64,000 nucleotides of DNA from Piscicola geometra (GCA_943735955.1 OX030962.1:2134610-2198609); one strand, 5' to 3'. Positions 1 through 13,400 are shown, numbered from the stretch's first letter. Numbers and translations are program-made. Notes: generated by a model not told the origin, from the sequence alone.

Positions 1-849
1 TTGAGTCGATGAGCACTATGGTGGATGAGGTTGGTGCAGAAAGTCAAAACATTTTTTAAATCTTTATGTATCATTATTAGAAACATGTTTATCAAGTCTA
101 TGATGTTTAAATGTAATTTTATCAGTACTCCATCCCACCAAATTAGAGAAACAAAGTAAACAAAAGCAAATGAGGCATATAACACCATTTTGCTACAACC
201 ATACAACTCCATATCAACAACACGACCCTATCTCAACCACACAAGCTCACTACAATCACCTCACTACAATCACACCACTACAAGCACACCCCCATCTCAA
301 CCTCAAAGCCACGCCACCACCACCACAGGTGAGGGTGATAGAAGGCAAGATGGTGGAAATATCGCAACTTCAGGAACTTTTCACGGAAAAGGTACTCGAG
401 CAGGACAAAGACATCGACAGACTGGCCGAGAACATGATCAGCAGTTCCGAAAACGTCAAAGAAGCCAACGACGAAATCAGAAAGGTCTCACTAATTTTCT
501 CAGTAGTTTTTATGGAATTTAATGATTCATCATGTGGTCTTGAAGACTTGATGACTTTATATTTCACTTGGAAAAAATCATTATTTTATTGAATTGTGTT
601 TCTATCGTCTTCTCATACCATTATCTTGTATTTATACCCTATCCGCATAGTATTGCCTTGTATCTTCATCATCTCCACCATCCATGCAAACCAACACCAC
701 ACATCTCCACCATCCATGCAAACCAACACCACACACACATGATGACGATACAGGCGATGCAGAACAACGCAGGCTTCCGAGTGTGGATCATGTTCTTCCT
801 TCTCGTGTGCACCTTCTCCCTCCTCTTCCTCGACTGGTACAACGTCTGA
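1..849 (+). CDS. STX18: Syntaxin-18 (Qa-SNARE), 3' exons only
   Basis: Syntaxin-18 is an ER-anchored Qa-SNARE acting in Golgi-to-ER retrograde fusion. Three exons join in phase 0: 1-29 (donor GT at 30), 329-484 (acceptor CACAG at 324-328, donor GT at 485) and 754-849 (acceptor ending at 753, stop TGA 847-849). They encode the end of the SNARE helix ([15 protein letters not shown], then [18 protein letters not shown] and [11 protein letters not shown]) and a C-terminal tail anchor (NNAGFRVW followed by a hydrophobic stretch ending FLDWYNV). These segments align, as I recall the family, with the C-terminus of vertebrate syntaxin-18. The N-terminal part lies before the window. Both introns end in G-poor CA-rich sequence. 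The exon at 1-29 is short but its frame, phase and sequence all fit. Confidence 0.93.
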
Positions 850-865
850 CGCGCCTTCGTCACTC

Positions 866-1115
866 CATCCTTCCTTCCATCCCTTCTTTCTTCCTACTTT
901 CTTTCCTTCCTACCTTCTTTCCTTCCTTCCTTTCTTCCTTCTTTCCTTCCTTCCTTCTTTCCTTCCTTTCTTTCTTCCTACCTTCCTTCTGTCCTTTCTT
1001 CTTTCCTTCCTTTCTTTCTTCTTTCTTTCCTTCCTTCTGTCCTTTCTTCCTTCCTTCCTTCTGTCCTTTCTTCCTTCCTTTTTTCCTTCCTTCCTTCCTT
1101 CCTTCTATTGCTTCT
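866..1115. repeat. CCTT/CTTT polypyrimidine array
   Basis: About 250 bp of imperfect TTCC/TTTC tetranucleotide repeats on the + strand begin 17 bp after the syntaxin-18 stop codon. The Lys/Arg/Glu/Gly and Pro/Ser/Phe open frames across it are repeat artefacts. Confidence 0.95.
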
Positions 1116-1752
1116 TTCATTTACTTGTGAGATGAATCTAGTGATGCAAATGAACTTGGATCTTTCTGGTGTGTGCTGATTAAAAGTGAAAAGAAATTCA
1201 TGATAATTGTAAATACCAGTGGGTTTCAACTAGTTATGATGGTTATCATTTTTTCAAATGATGAAGAGGATGATGATGATGATAAGTAGGAAGAGTATAA
1301 TAGGGATGAGTAGGAGTATAATGGTGATGATGATGATTATTTGAAAGATCTTCCTTATATTTATTAAACGAAACGACCACACGGTAAACGAACCAATTCA
1401 TAAGGCGAATTTACCGTTAGAAAATGAAATGCTGGACGTCTGAATGGTTCGTCGATTGAATTTATACAGTTTGGCCACTCTGTCATACAAACCACTTTGC
1501 ACTTATATTCATATTAGTATATTTATATTATATATCTATATATATTATAAAAATTTATATAAGTGTTTTATATATAGCAAGGTGGTGGTGGTGGTGGACT
1601 AGGCATCGCAACAGAGTCTGCCACACCAGCCTCATCAGTGTACGTGGGCACAAGCCCATTAGTGGTCAGCTAGAATCAATTAATTAGTCGTTATCAATTA
1701 GTCAATTAATTGATTAATTGGCGATTGTCGTGCAGGGTGTGTATATCTTCGC

Positions 1753-1882
<130 letters not shown>

Positions 1883-2157
1883 CTTTAAGCCTTTCATGTA
1901 CACACATCAAAATAAAATGTTTCTCTGAATGCTGCTGCTGCCGCCAAAAAAGCACTCTTAATTGACTCAGGCGTACACAGGTTGAAAGTGTACACATCTT
2001 TACGGATGATTCCAGACTATATTCACACATCAATTACATGATTAAGTGTACGACGCACCAGAGTATACAATAAGTGTGTACACGCACACATACACACACG
2101 CACGCACGCACACCTGGAATACATAATTTGTACAAAAAGCCAATTATCACATGCGAG

Positions 2158-2267
2158 CACGTGATCTCGAGTCATCTGACGTGACGTAGTTACGTCATCG
2201 TCATAAGGCTACATGGAGAGACGCTTGGGAGGCAGGAAGACAAGATGGCGGGAACGGCGCATGCGAA
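2158..2267 (+). promoter_or_regulatory. Putative housekeeping-type promoter
   Basis: In about 110 bp there is an E-box CACGTG (2158-2163), TGACGT (2177-2182), an inverted pair of CRE half-sites TGACGTAGTTACGTCA (2182-2197), a YY1-like AAGATGGCGGGAA (2243-2255) and an NRF1-like GCGCATGCGA (2258-2267). This set and its order resemble TATA-less animal housekeeping promoters, where a YY1 site lies just after the start point on the sense strand. The transcribed gene has not been identified. Confidence 0.4.
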
Positions 2268-2304
2268 ATACAACGACGAAGATGAAAAATGCGCCAATCA
2301 CCAG
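2245..2304 (+). CDS. Possible first coding exon of an unidentified gene
   Basis: An ATG inside the YY1-like site (AAGATGG, good Kozak context) opens a 20-codon frame, [20 protein letters not shown], that ends exactly at CAG|GTGACG, a possible donor. No downstream partner exon on the + strand was recognised, so this could be chance. It is listed because of the promoter-like motifs around it. Confidence 0.25.
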
Positions 2305-2395
2305 GTGACGGGTGTGTCGAATTTGAAACGGTCTTTTCAAGCTAGGCAATGCAATCGCATGCACGCAGGATGAAATGAAGATAATTCGATGCTGT

Positions 2396-2682
2396 TGAAT
2401 GTGTGGATGAGTGTTTGGATGGATGGAAAGATGGATGGATGGGTGAATGGATGGATGGATGTGTGGATAGATGGGTGAATGAGTGGATGGATGGATGTAT
2501 GGATAGATGGATGGATGTGTGGATAGATGGGTGAATGAATGGATGGATGGATGTATGGATAGATGGGTGAATGAATGGATGGATGGATGTGTGGATAGAT
2601 GGGTGAATGAATGGATGGATGTGTGGAAGGATGGGTGAATGAATGGATAGATGTATGGATAGATCGGTGGATGGATCACCGC
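2396..2682. repeat. GGAT/GGATGAATG minisatellite
   Basis: Tandem GGAT units with interspersed GTGGATAGATGGGTGAATG higher-order copies. Confidence 0.95.
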
Positions 2683-4386
2683 GTGAAGCAATTTGATGGA
2701 TTTAAAGGCAAAAAAGAGTGTTAATACAGGGATGGTGAGAGCACGTGTTTATGAGGCAGGGATGATGATGATGATGATAAGACAGCAATGATGATGATGA
2801 TAAGAGCAATGATGATAATAATGATGATGATGATGGGGCCACTTGAGAGGATAACGAGTGGATTGAAAGAAGAATGAAATTTAAAACTAAAAGGAATTCT
2901 TGAGAGTGGATGAAGAGTGTGAATAGTTAGGATTTGGTGTGAATAGTGAATAGATGGTCAGCAGGTTGATGAATGGGTATTTACGAGAAGAAGGTGAGAA
3001 AGTAACAATTTTACAATCGTGAGAAAAACGATAAAACTAATGCGGGATGTACCATCTTTGTTCTTCATAATTCAAATCATTGTCTTATTGATTACAAATC
3101 ATGATGCCAGAATCAAATTCGTATATACAAAATACATTTTCGATAGAAAAAACCGGGGGAAGGTGAGTGGCAAGACGATTTCCATCATAGTAATAATAAT
3201 GAAAGAATAATAAAAAATATTCAAGTGTAGAGCTGGATGAAGTCACCTGATGGCAATCAGACGGCATCCGAATGTGAATGTATAAAAGGAAGCATTTTAC
3301 GCCAATTTAGAAAGACAAACTACTCCAAAGGGGGTGTGGACTTTTATCGCTAATAACAAATATCAATAATTAGAAGCGTTATTATTGTAGGGGCGTATAG
3401 GCCGGTGGTCAAGCCGAGAGTCGTTACCCACTCATCTACCCGTTCACCAACCGATGAAAAATAAGAGTTCATGTGGAAAAAATGCCGAAAAAGAGAGCGA
3501 CCAGTGAAATCAAAAAAATAAATAACAACAACAACAACAAATTGATAGAAAAAGATGTAACGCAAAAAAAAGGAAAATATGCACCGAGCCATGCTAAAAG
3601 ATTTCGAAAATCACCGAAGAAACAACAAAAACAACACCAATAACAACTGCAACAACAACAACAACAGCTTCTGGAACCCGCCATAAAAATATATTATTTC
3701 AATAAAGTATTATTCCAACGTAGTCAAGCGCAGTACAATCGATCACATGATGGTTTGACGAGTGGACGCCTAGCCAGCTTCCATAGGAGCTTCAAGCAAG
3801 CACTGAAGCCTGGCAAGATACAATGTACCTTAGATACACCCATTGATATTATTGAAACGATATTGAATTAGGGCTCCACGATACTGCCCCTCTCAGTGGA
3901 CATTCACTAGTTCATTAAGATCTTATCATATCACCCGTCCATACCATCCCTCCATATCACCCCTCCATACCACCCCTCCATACCACCCCTCCATACCACC
4001 CTTCCATACCACCCCTCAATACCATCCCTCCATATCACCCCTCCATACCACCCCTCCATACCATCCCTCCACATCACCTCTTCATACTATCTCTCCATAC
4101 CAACCCTCTATACCATCCCTCCAGACCATGCCTACACATTAAGCTTTCATACTAACCCTCTATACCACCCCTATCAAACCACACCTTCTAAACCAACAAT
4201 TCCACACCCCCCCATACCAACACCCTCCAAACAACCCACTCCCCCTTCAATTACCCCACTCCCCCTTCAACTACCCCATCCCCCCATCAACTACCCCACT
4301 CCACCTTCAACCACCCCACTCCCCCTTCAACTACCCCATCCCCCCATCAACTACCCCACTCCCCCTTCAACCACCCCACTCCCCCT
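2683..4386. other. Intergenic, 3' flank of nuclear receptor
   Basis: GATGAT tracts (2755-2835), AT-rich sequence, and two C-rich minisatellites from 3935. I looked on the minus strand for a further receptor exon encoding the AF-2 helix and saw none. Confidence 0.5.
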
Positions 4387-4400
4387 TCAACTACCCCACT
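3935..4400. repeat. C-rich minisatellites, CATACCACCCCTC and CCCACTCCCCCTTCAACTA units
   Basis: About 200 bp of a 13-bp family (CCATACCACCCCT) is followed by about 200 bp of a 19-20-bp family (CCCACTCCCCCTTCAACTA). The second runs into the last exon of the nuclear receptor and supplies its final codons and stop. Confidence 0.9.
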
Positions 4401-7400
4401 CCGAATTATTCTTCTCCACCTCTTCGGCCTTCAGTGAGGTCTTCATGGTCATTTGGTAGTGCAAGTAACCCAACTTCCTGGTCTCTGGAACGTGCATGAA
4501 AATCATCTCCAGGCGTTTGTTTGGTGTCCCAAATTTCGCTGTGGTTGGTGTGGTTGTTGATGTGGTTGGTGTGGTTGGGGTGGTTGATTTGGTAGTGGTT
4601 GTTGGATGGTGGTGGTGGTTGGGTGTGGTTGGGTGACGTGTTAGCAGTAGTAGCAGTGGTGGTAGAGGAATATCTCAATGGTGGTTGTGGACGCAATGCT
4701 TTATAGTTGTAGCGATCATCTCAGTAGGAAAAGCTATAGCGAAACAAAACATTAAAAAACTTCAAAAACAAAATAATTGAAAGCGCCCCTTCAGGAATTG
4801 AACCTGTGGTGTAGGCTCTGAAGGGGATGAGGACCTTTTGTCGTAGGTCGTTGATCATCGAGGGGTTCTCGAGGCCCGGGTAGTCTTGGTGGCAGTGAAG
4901 GTGGAAGTGGTTGTGAAAGTGATGGTGGTGGTGGTTGTGAAAGTGATGGTGGTGGTGGTTGTGAAAGTGGTTGTGGCAGTGAAGGTGGAAGTGGTTGTGG
5001 CAGTGAAGGTGGAAGTGGTTGTGGCAGTGAAGGTGGTGGTGGTTGTGAAAGTGATGGTGGTGGTGGTTGTGGCAGTGAAGGTGGAAGTGGTTGTGGCAGT
5101 GAAGGTGGAAGTGGTTGTGGCAGTGAAGGTGGAAGTGGTTGTGAAAGTGATGGTGGTGGCAGTGAAGGTGGAAGTGGTTGTGGCAGTGAAGGTGGAAGTG
5201 GTTGTGGCAGTGAAGGTGGAAGTGGTTGTGAAAGTGATGGTGGTGGCAGTGAAGGTGGAAGTGGTTGTGGCAGTGAAGGTGGAAGTGGTGGTGAAAGTGA
5301 TGGTGGTGGCAGTGAAGGTGGAAGTGGTTGTGGCAGTGAAGGTGGAAGTGGTTGTGAAAGTGATGGTGGTGGCAGTGAAGGTGGAAGTGGTTGTGGCAGT
5401 GAAGGTGGTAGTGGTTGTGAAAGTGATGGTAGTGGTGGTTGTGAAAGTGATGGTGGTGGTGGTTGTGGCAGTGAAGGTGGAAGTGGTTGTGGCAGTGAAG
5501 GTGGAAGTGGTTGTGGCAGTGAAGGTGGAAGTGGTTGTGGCAGTGAAGGTGGAAGTGGTTGTGAAAGTGATGGTGGTGGCAGTGAAGGTGGAAGTGGTTG
5601 TGGCAGTGAAGGTGGAAGTGGTGGTGAAAGTGATGGTGGTGGCAGTGAAGGTGGAAGTGGTTGTGGCAGTGAAGGTGGAAGTGGTTGTGAAAGTGATGGT
5701 GGTGGCAGTGAAGGTGGAAGTGGTTGTGGCAGTGAAGGTGGAAGTGGTTGTGAAAGTGATGGTGGTGGCAGTGAAGGTGGAAGTGGTTGTGGCAGTGAAG
5801 GTGGTAGTGGTTGTGAAAGTGATGGTGGTGGTGGTTGTGAAAGTGATGGTGGTGGTGGTTGTGAATGTGGTTGTGGCAGTGAAGGTGGAAGTGGTTGTGG
5901 TAGTGAAGGTGGAAGTGGTTGTGGCAGTGATGGTGGTGGTTGTGAAAGTGATGGTAGTGGTTGTGAAAGTGATGGTGGTGGTTGTGAAAGTAATGGTAGT
6001 GGTTGTGGCAGTGATGGTAGTGGTTGTGGCAGTGATGATGGTGGTTGTGAAAGTGATGGTGGTGGTTGTGGCAGTGATGGTAGTGGTTGTGAAAGTGATG
6101 GTGGTGGTTGTGAAAGTGATGGTAGTGGTTGTGAAAGTGATGGTGGTGGTTGTGAAAGTGATGGTAGTGGTTGTGGCAGTGATGGTGGTGGTTGTGGCAG
6201 TGATGGTGGTGGTTGTGGCAGTGATGGTAGTGGTTGTGAAAGTGATGGTGGTGGTTGTGGCAGTGATGGTAGTGGTTGTGGCAGTGATGGTGGTGGTTGT
6301 GGCAGTGGTGGTGGTGGTTGTGGCAGTGGTGGTGGTGGTTGTGGCAGTGGTGGTGGTGGTTGTGGCAGTGGTGGTGGTGGTTGTGGCAGTGGTGGTGGTG
6401 GAATTGCATGCACCCACCACAACCATTCATAGACCACTCACCACCACATCAACCACCATGTCACCACCAAATCGAACAAGCATCCACTCACCCGCAGCCA
6501 GGACGATAAGCGCATTTAAGAGAGCAGCCTCGATTACGTCGAGCTGCAGCGACTGAATCTTCTTGGCGTACGAAACCAGCGAGGTTTTGAAGAGATCCAT
6601 CGGTCGCCACGATAAAAACTCGTCGAACGAGCCTTTCACCGGGTTGAACCAGTGAATCGCCGCTAGAAGAATGCGACTTTGCGTTTGACCGAGACGAATG
6701 AGGGTGGCTTGGTCGGATTGGGAGAGTTGTGTGAAGCCTGTGTGGTGGTCGTTGAGGGATGTGAGTGGTGTGGTGTGGTGTGGTTGAATTGTGGTGTGGT
6801 TGAGTTGTGGTGTGGTTGAGTTGTAGTGTGGTTGAGTTGTAGTGTGTTTGAGTTGTGGTGTGGTTGAGTTGTGGTGTGGTTGAGTTGTGGTGTGGTTGAG
6901 TTGTAGTGTGGTTGAGTTGTGGTGTGGTTGAGTTGTGGTGTGGTTGAGTTGTGGTGTCGTGACTGTGGATGGTGTGGTGGTTGAAAATCTGTGTGGTTGT
7001 TGAGGGTTTTGTGGTTGTGAGTGGTGTGGTGGTTGAAGGTGGTGCGGTGTTGTGGAAGGTGTTGTGATGGAAGGTAGTGTAGATGGAGTTGAAGTTAAGG
7101 TTAGGATTAGTGGTGACTTATTAAAAAGTAATTATGTTTCATCTCAAACCCCCATTAATCCACTCACCACTGAAGACCACCCTAGAGGTCGGACATGGAC
7201 GATTTTTCATTCCCGGTCCCGTCCCGTTCCCGAAATTTGTTTTCCCGTCCCGTCCCGTTCCCGATGGGACATCAGAATTTTGATTCCCGTCCCGTCCCGT
7301 TCCCGAAATATGTTTTCCCGTCCCGACCCGTTCCCGAAACTTTTTTGTTTTTTTATTCATTTTCGCTGCCGTTTTCACTGGTCCCAAACTTGCTAGTTCT

Positions 7401-10400
7401 AACATTTCTTACAATTTATTATTTGAAAGTCAGAGAATATTTCTTTTAATAAAATAAAAAAACACGATTTAAATTTCAAATATTTATTGAAATGAAAGTA
7501 TTGAAGTTAGTCATTGTTTTTAAGTAATTCAATCAAGTCTTTATTGCTTTTAACACGGGTTAAACCGTTAAGAGTTTCAGCTTTCAAATGAGAGGATTTT
7601 GGGTCTGAAGTTAAACGACCACATATTGAAAAATTCCGTTCACAGGGAATATAACTTGCAGATATACTAAACAAATTTTGGCTACTTCTTGTTGTATTTT
7701 AAAATTGCTCATTTTACTCCAATAAAATAAAACATCTTTATAATCTTCGATTTTTTTGGGACGTAATTGTGAATATTTGTACAATTCATCCTCTTCTGAA
7801 TTTTTTTCTTCGTTCATTATTATTAATTCTTCAATAATGATAGAAATATGTTTTTTGACAACATTCTTATTCTCCACAACTGCAAATATAAAATCATTCG
7901 TATAATTTGTTAGTATTATAATTTTATTATAATTTTTACGTTATAAAAACAAACATAATAGGTCTAAATAACCATCCTTTGTTTTTTTTCTCAACGGCAC
8001 TGCAGCTTGGTCTGGCTGTACAAAATAGATTAAAGTTTCTCTAATGAAAGTCTTGGTATTTATTTCTTTTCTATCCCAAACTTTTTTCCTCTTATTCTTT
8101 CATACTGGGGATGCAACAGACATGCTGTCATACGAATGAGATCAATGGCATCTTTTCTTTTGTCGAAATGATCAACTGAGCAATCATTTGAAAATTAATC
8201 ATTCAAATTCAAAGTATTAATTTATAAAATTAAAATAATATAACTGACCATTTTGATTTCATCTGAAAAGTTTTTATCATCATCCATTTGTTCTAATCTC
8301 CCTAATCTTTGGACTCATCATAACAACTTCAAATGTAGTGTTGGAGATTTCGACATTGGCAATGGTGGCTTCGTTACACATTTCTATTGCATTTAATACT
8401 TATTTTAAGTACGGAGTATCGATGAAATAAAGATTTCCATACTTAGAAGTTTGCTGAAAAATCATTGTTAAAAAATCCAATCCCAATAACTGTCATTCCC
8501 GTTTTTCCCGTTCCCGATTTAAAAGTTGATTCCCGTTCCCGTCTTTTCCCGTTCCCGATTTGAAAGTTGATTCCCGTTCCCGTTCCCGTCCCGAAAACCT
8601 ATTCCCGGTTCCCGACTTTTCCCGTCCCGAAATTAATTTTCATTCCCGTTCCCGCGGGAGTCCCGCGGGTACCCGGTCAGATCGGGTACCCGGTCCGACC
8701 TCTAGACCACCCATCCTATCAATCACCATCATATCAACCACCCACCCCCTCCGACCCCCCACTATCTCTCACCCATCCACCCCTTTCCATCCCCCACTTT
8801 CTCTCACCCATCCACTCTTCACCCACCAGGCAGAGACTTGCAGTAGATGAGGGATGAATAGGTGTAGACGGGGATCACCTTGACTTGAATCCATTCTGGC
8901 AACGAGATGGAGCCCTGCAAAGACACCTTGTTGTTCTTGTTCCAAAACTGTGAAGTCAGAAAAAAGAAAAATGGTTTTGAAAAGGTTAATAAAAAGCTTA
9001 TTTAAAAAAATGTATGTAAAACTGGTTTTGAATATTTAAGTTTTTTAGATTCAAAAGGGGAGTACTTTGATGATTTTTATGAATAAATATATTTGAGAAA
9101 AAAGTAAAATTAAAACATTTAGCTTAGTATTATAATGAAGATGAATCATATTCTTAGTTACACTTGAAAGAATTAAATTTAATAAAACAAAAACTTTAAA
9201 AAATCAAAATAAATTGAGAATTAGAAACTGCATGCCAAAAAATATAATTTGTAAAAACACGAAAAAACATTGCAGATAAGAAAGTAAAATACATTAGATT
9301 CCAATTTAGAAAAACGTAAAAAACGAATAATTTAAAAACATTGAAAAATCCTAGTAATATGAAACTGTCAAAATAGGCGAGAAAAAAACAAACTAACATA
9401 AATTCCAAAAAAAGACTTTAAAGATGCATTAGATGCACAAATAATTCAAAGAATCTCCCGAAAATTTTGAAAGCTTTTTCGGAAAAATAATTTCTACAAA
9501 TCATTTGAGTAATGATCAAAGAAATCTATCAGAAACCAACCAGAATTAATCAGTAATTCCAAACCCAATTTAAAGAAATTCTAACCCACACTTCTCCCTT
9601 TCAAGCCTGCCTTCAACCCTCACTAAGCCCCCTTCTTCAAAATTCACTTTCCTCCCAACCCTCCACCATGACTAGCCCCAAAACTCCAACTCCACCCCTC
9701 TGAAACTTTACCCCCACCACAAAACCACCCCTCCCTCACAACCCAATCCCCTCCCACCACAAGCCCCCCCCCCATCACAAAAACCCTCTCCCAACTAACC
9801 CTACCCCTCCACAAACCATCACAAAACCCCTCCCCTCGAAAAACCAACCCTACAAACCACCACCACCACCCGGCCCCCTACGACCTCGAGCTCCTTCTTG
9901 AGGGTGGTATTGATGTTCGAGCCGCAGTGGAGGAATTTCTTGTACGCCTGGGTGATGTTGCAAATGGTGGCGAAGTGTTTGGTCGACAGCATGAGACTCT
10001 CGTCGGGTAGTTTGTCGAATTTCAACCAGTAGTTCTCTATAATCTGAGTGGGTAGGTGTGTGGTGGTTGTGGTGTGGTGGTTGTGGTAGTTGTGGTGGTT
10101 GTGGTAGTTGTGGTGGTTGTGGTAGTTGTGGCGTTTTAATGATAGTAGAATAGTTTTGGTGCAGTGGATATGAGTATAACTTGTGACTGCGTAGTTGATA
10201 AAAAAAATAATTTAAAGGCCTTTAAGGTTTACTTCTTTCAGAGATTGGTAATTAATAATTAATTGAGTGATAACAAATGATAACTGTAGTTAATTAATTA
10301 TTTGTTTTAATTAGATCGTAATTAATCAAGATTGAAAATAGCTGCAAGAACTGCTTAAACTGCTTGCTTTCCAAGAACTTTCGCGACGGTGAATCCATCA

Positions 10401-13400
10401 ATGCGATCAATCTTAGAACGAAGCGCCATAACATTTTAAAAATTAAAAACTTTTCGTCACGCGAATGAACATTTTTGGCAGAGTTTTGGCGGGCAAAAAA
10501 AACGGCAGCGTGGCTGTGCTGAGGGGTCTGGATGAAAGGCTTGGAATTGGTGTAGCGGCGAGTTGGAAACGACGTGGGATAGTGTTGTAGAGTGGATAAA
10601 CTATGACAAAGCGCGAACCATTGGAAAAAAGTCCAAAAAAATAAGAGAACAACAACAACAAAATGAAAGCCACCTTGGTTCTGAGCTTCTCATCGACATT
10701 CAAGAACTTGAGGATGCTGATGCCCTTCCGGTTCCTCTGCTGCTCACACGAGGAGGAACAAGGCGACGAAGCGACCACAGTGGTGCTGTCGCTGGACACG
10801 TTGACGGCGTTGTTATCTTCTGCATCGCTGGAACTCTCATCGGCTAGCTTCTCCACCACGAACTTCACGTTCGGCGACGGCTGCTCGCTGCTGGCTAGTT
10901 TTTCTGGCTTGTTGAAGGGATTCTTGGAGGCTTCGTTGAAGAGGGCACAGCTGGTGAGGAGGGTCATGATCGAGTTGTACGGCGAGAACCTCTCTCCCGC
11001 GCCGGGAAGATGTTGTTGTAGTTGCGTGAAGGGGGAGGATGAAGAAACGAACGCAGATGCGGTCGTGGGCGTGGGTGGAGTGGTGACTGAGCGGTTGAGC
11101 GTCATCGAGGCATTCTTCTGCAGACTTTCGAAAAGTTGCAGTGGAGTGAGGAGATTGGGGATGCTTGGAGAGGCGACGGGAGGTGGCGAAGAGAAGGGAG
11201 TGGTGTTGGCGTGGACTCTCGTGTCGATCATGAGCGGGTGATCTTCGGTTTGAGTCTTGCGTGGAGAAGAAAGCGATGGAGTGTAGCGAGACGATGTTGA
11301 TGCCCTGTTGAGCATGTTGTTGAACGATTGTTGTTGTTGTTGTTGTTGGAGTAGTTGTCTGTGCAGTCTCCTCTGAAAGACTTGTTCGCGTTGTTGGTTT
11401 ATTGCTACTCCATCGTTGTTGTTTTGTGGACCCTCGAATGGCCTAGCAGCTTGGTCTGTGTTGTTGTAGTTGGCATTCTTGTTGAAGCTAACATTGTTGT
11501 TGTTGTAGTTGTAGTTGATGGTGTTGTCGGCGCTTTGTGGCCCTGAGAAGTCTCCCATGCTCGCCTCTATAGGCTGTTGTTGTAGTTGTTGTTGTTGTTG
11601 AGAAGGTGGTAGTTGTTGTTGTTGTGGTTGTAGATGCTGTTGCTGGGGTTGGAACCTCAATTCTGGCTGTAGTTGTGGTTGTTGTTGTGGCTGTTGTTGT
11701 GGTTGTTGTTGTGTGTGTTGTTGTGGGTGTTGTTGTGGGTGTCGTTGTGGTTGTTGTTGTGTGTGTTGTTGTGGGTGTTGTTGTTGTGGGTGTTGTTGTG
11801 GATGTTGTTGCATCTCGCTCTCAAGACTTTCGCCGTCCATGGCATTGAAACGCTTGTTGTTGTGAATAGTGTTGTTATGGATAGTGGTGTTGTATGGACT
11901 GTTGCTGTTGTTGTTGTTGTTGTTGGTATGGCTGTTGTTGTTGGGGTTTGTGAAAGCACTGGGCGATGCAGAGAAGGCCGTAAGGTCGAGCTGGGAGTGA
12001 TTTAGTTTCCTACGTTTGGCTGCAAAAGTGATGTTGTTGTCGATGTTGTTGTCGGAAAGAATGTTGTTGTAGAAGTTATCTGTTTTTTGTTGGAGATACA
12101 GAGCACCATTAGCGTTTTTGTTATTATAACGTTGGATGTTGTTGTATGGAAGATTATTGTTGATGTTGTAGATCTGTTCATTCCCCACTACAGCCTTGTT
12201 ATAAAAAAATCTATCGTCCATCGAAAAACCCCTAATGTTCTCGCCAGCTTGTGGTGGCAAGGGGTAGCCTGGATAAGCAACAATGTTGTTGCTGCTAGCA
12301 ACAAGACCAGTTAAACTGTTGCATGTTACATGGCCAGTAACACCAACACCCCTGATTTTGAGGTCGTTGAAGTAGCCCCTGTTGTAGTTGTCATAGGCGG
12401 CTCTGACAGCATGCTGGTAGCTGGAAATGGATGTTGAAGTGTTGAGGAGAGTGTTGGAGCCTTGTTGGTCTTGGTAGTGGCATGAGTTGTTGTTGCTGAA
12501 TAGATCGCTGTTGTTGTTGTTGTTCGGATTGGGAGTATTTGGGTTGTTGGTGGGATTATGGTTTGGGTTGTTATTGATTTTGTTGGAGTTGTTGTCGCTG
12601 GAGTTGTTGTTATTGTTGGGGCTGTAGGTTAGGGGACTTGTTGAATCTTTCCTTCTGTTAATAGCGTTGTTACTTGGGTTATTTAAGATGTTGCTGTTAA
12701 CGAACCTGTTGCTTTGGTTAGTCGCAATCACTGTCTTGTATTCACCAACACTATGAATCATAGAATCAATGCTGTTGTTGTTGTTGTTGTTGATGATGTT
12801 GATACTGCTGTCCACTGCATTGGTTACATATGTGTTGCTGTGTTGTTGTTGTTGTGGGTTGTTGTTGTGATTTCTGGAAGAATTACTCCCAAAATTATTC
12901 AAATTTTCCTGTAACTCTTTACTCTCATAAGCATCATCATCACCACCACCGCCAACCGCAGTATCATCATCAGCACGGCCATAATTAGTTACATTAGAAC
13001 TCTTCTTGCCACTAACTGCAACAGCATCTGTCTTGACAATCTCGACACAGTCAAATATAACGCTCTTAGAATCACCATTTATGTACTCCAGGAGTCTGTC
13101 ATCATCATCAGCACCACCTAATGCGAAAAAGGCCTCATCGCCACTGTAATCATTACTATTTGTGTTCTTGTCGTCGGTTAGATGCTCTGTTTTATGAATG
13201 TTGTTGATGTTGTTGTTGTTGTTGCTGTTACTGTTTTCAATGTTTTTAAAATCCTTTATGCTGCAGAAGGAAGCATTTTTGACTAGTGCCTGCTTCTTGT
13301 AGGTGTGCTTGGTTGTATGCCTGGTTGTCAGTGTGCGCGTCGTTGCGTGTGTTGTTGTGGCGTCGTTGGTGAGACAACCTTCTAGAGTGTTGCTGTTGCT

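Noticed and set aside
3385..3460. tRNA-like TAGGCCGGTGGTCAAGC, with a GTTCACC further on
   Set aside because: The B-box match is poor and no stems form.
4721..6437. Three overlapping minus-strand frames of 520-570 codons rich in His/Asn, Pro/Leu/Ser and Thr, and a + strand Val/Lys frame
   Set aside because: All frames of one minisatellite are open. Splice signals and nuclear receptor exon joins show it is an intron.
10563..12314. Several + strand ORFs of 60-190 codons opposite the receptor hinge exon
   Set aside because: Antisense shadows of the CAA/AAC-rich coding exon.
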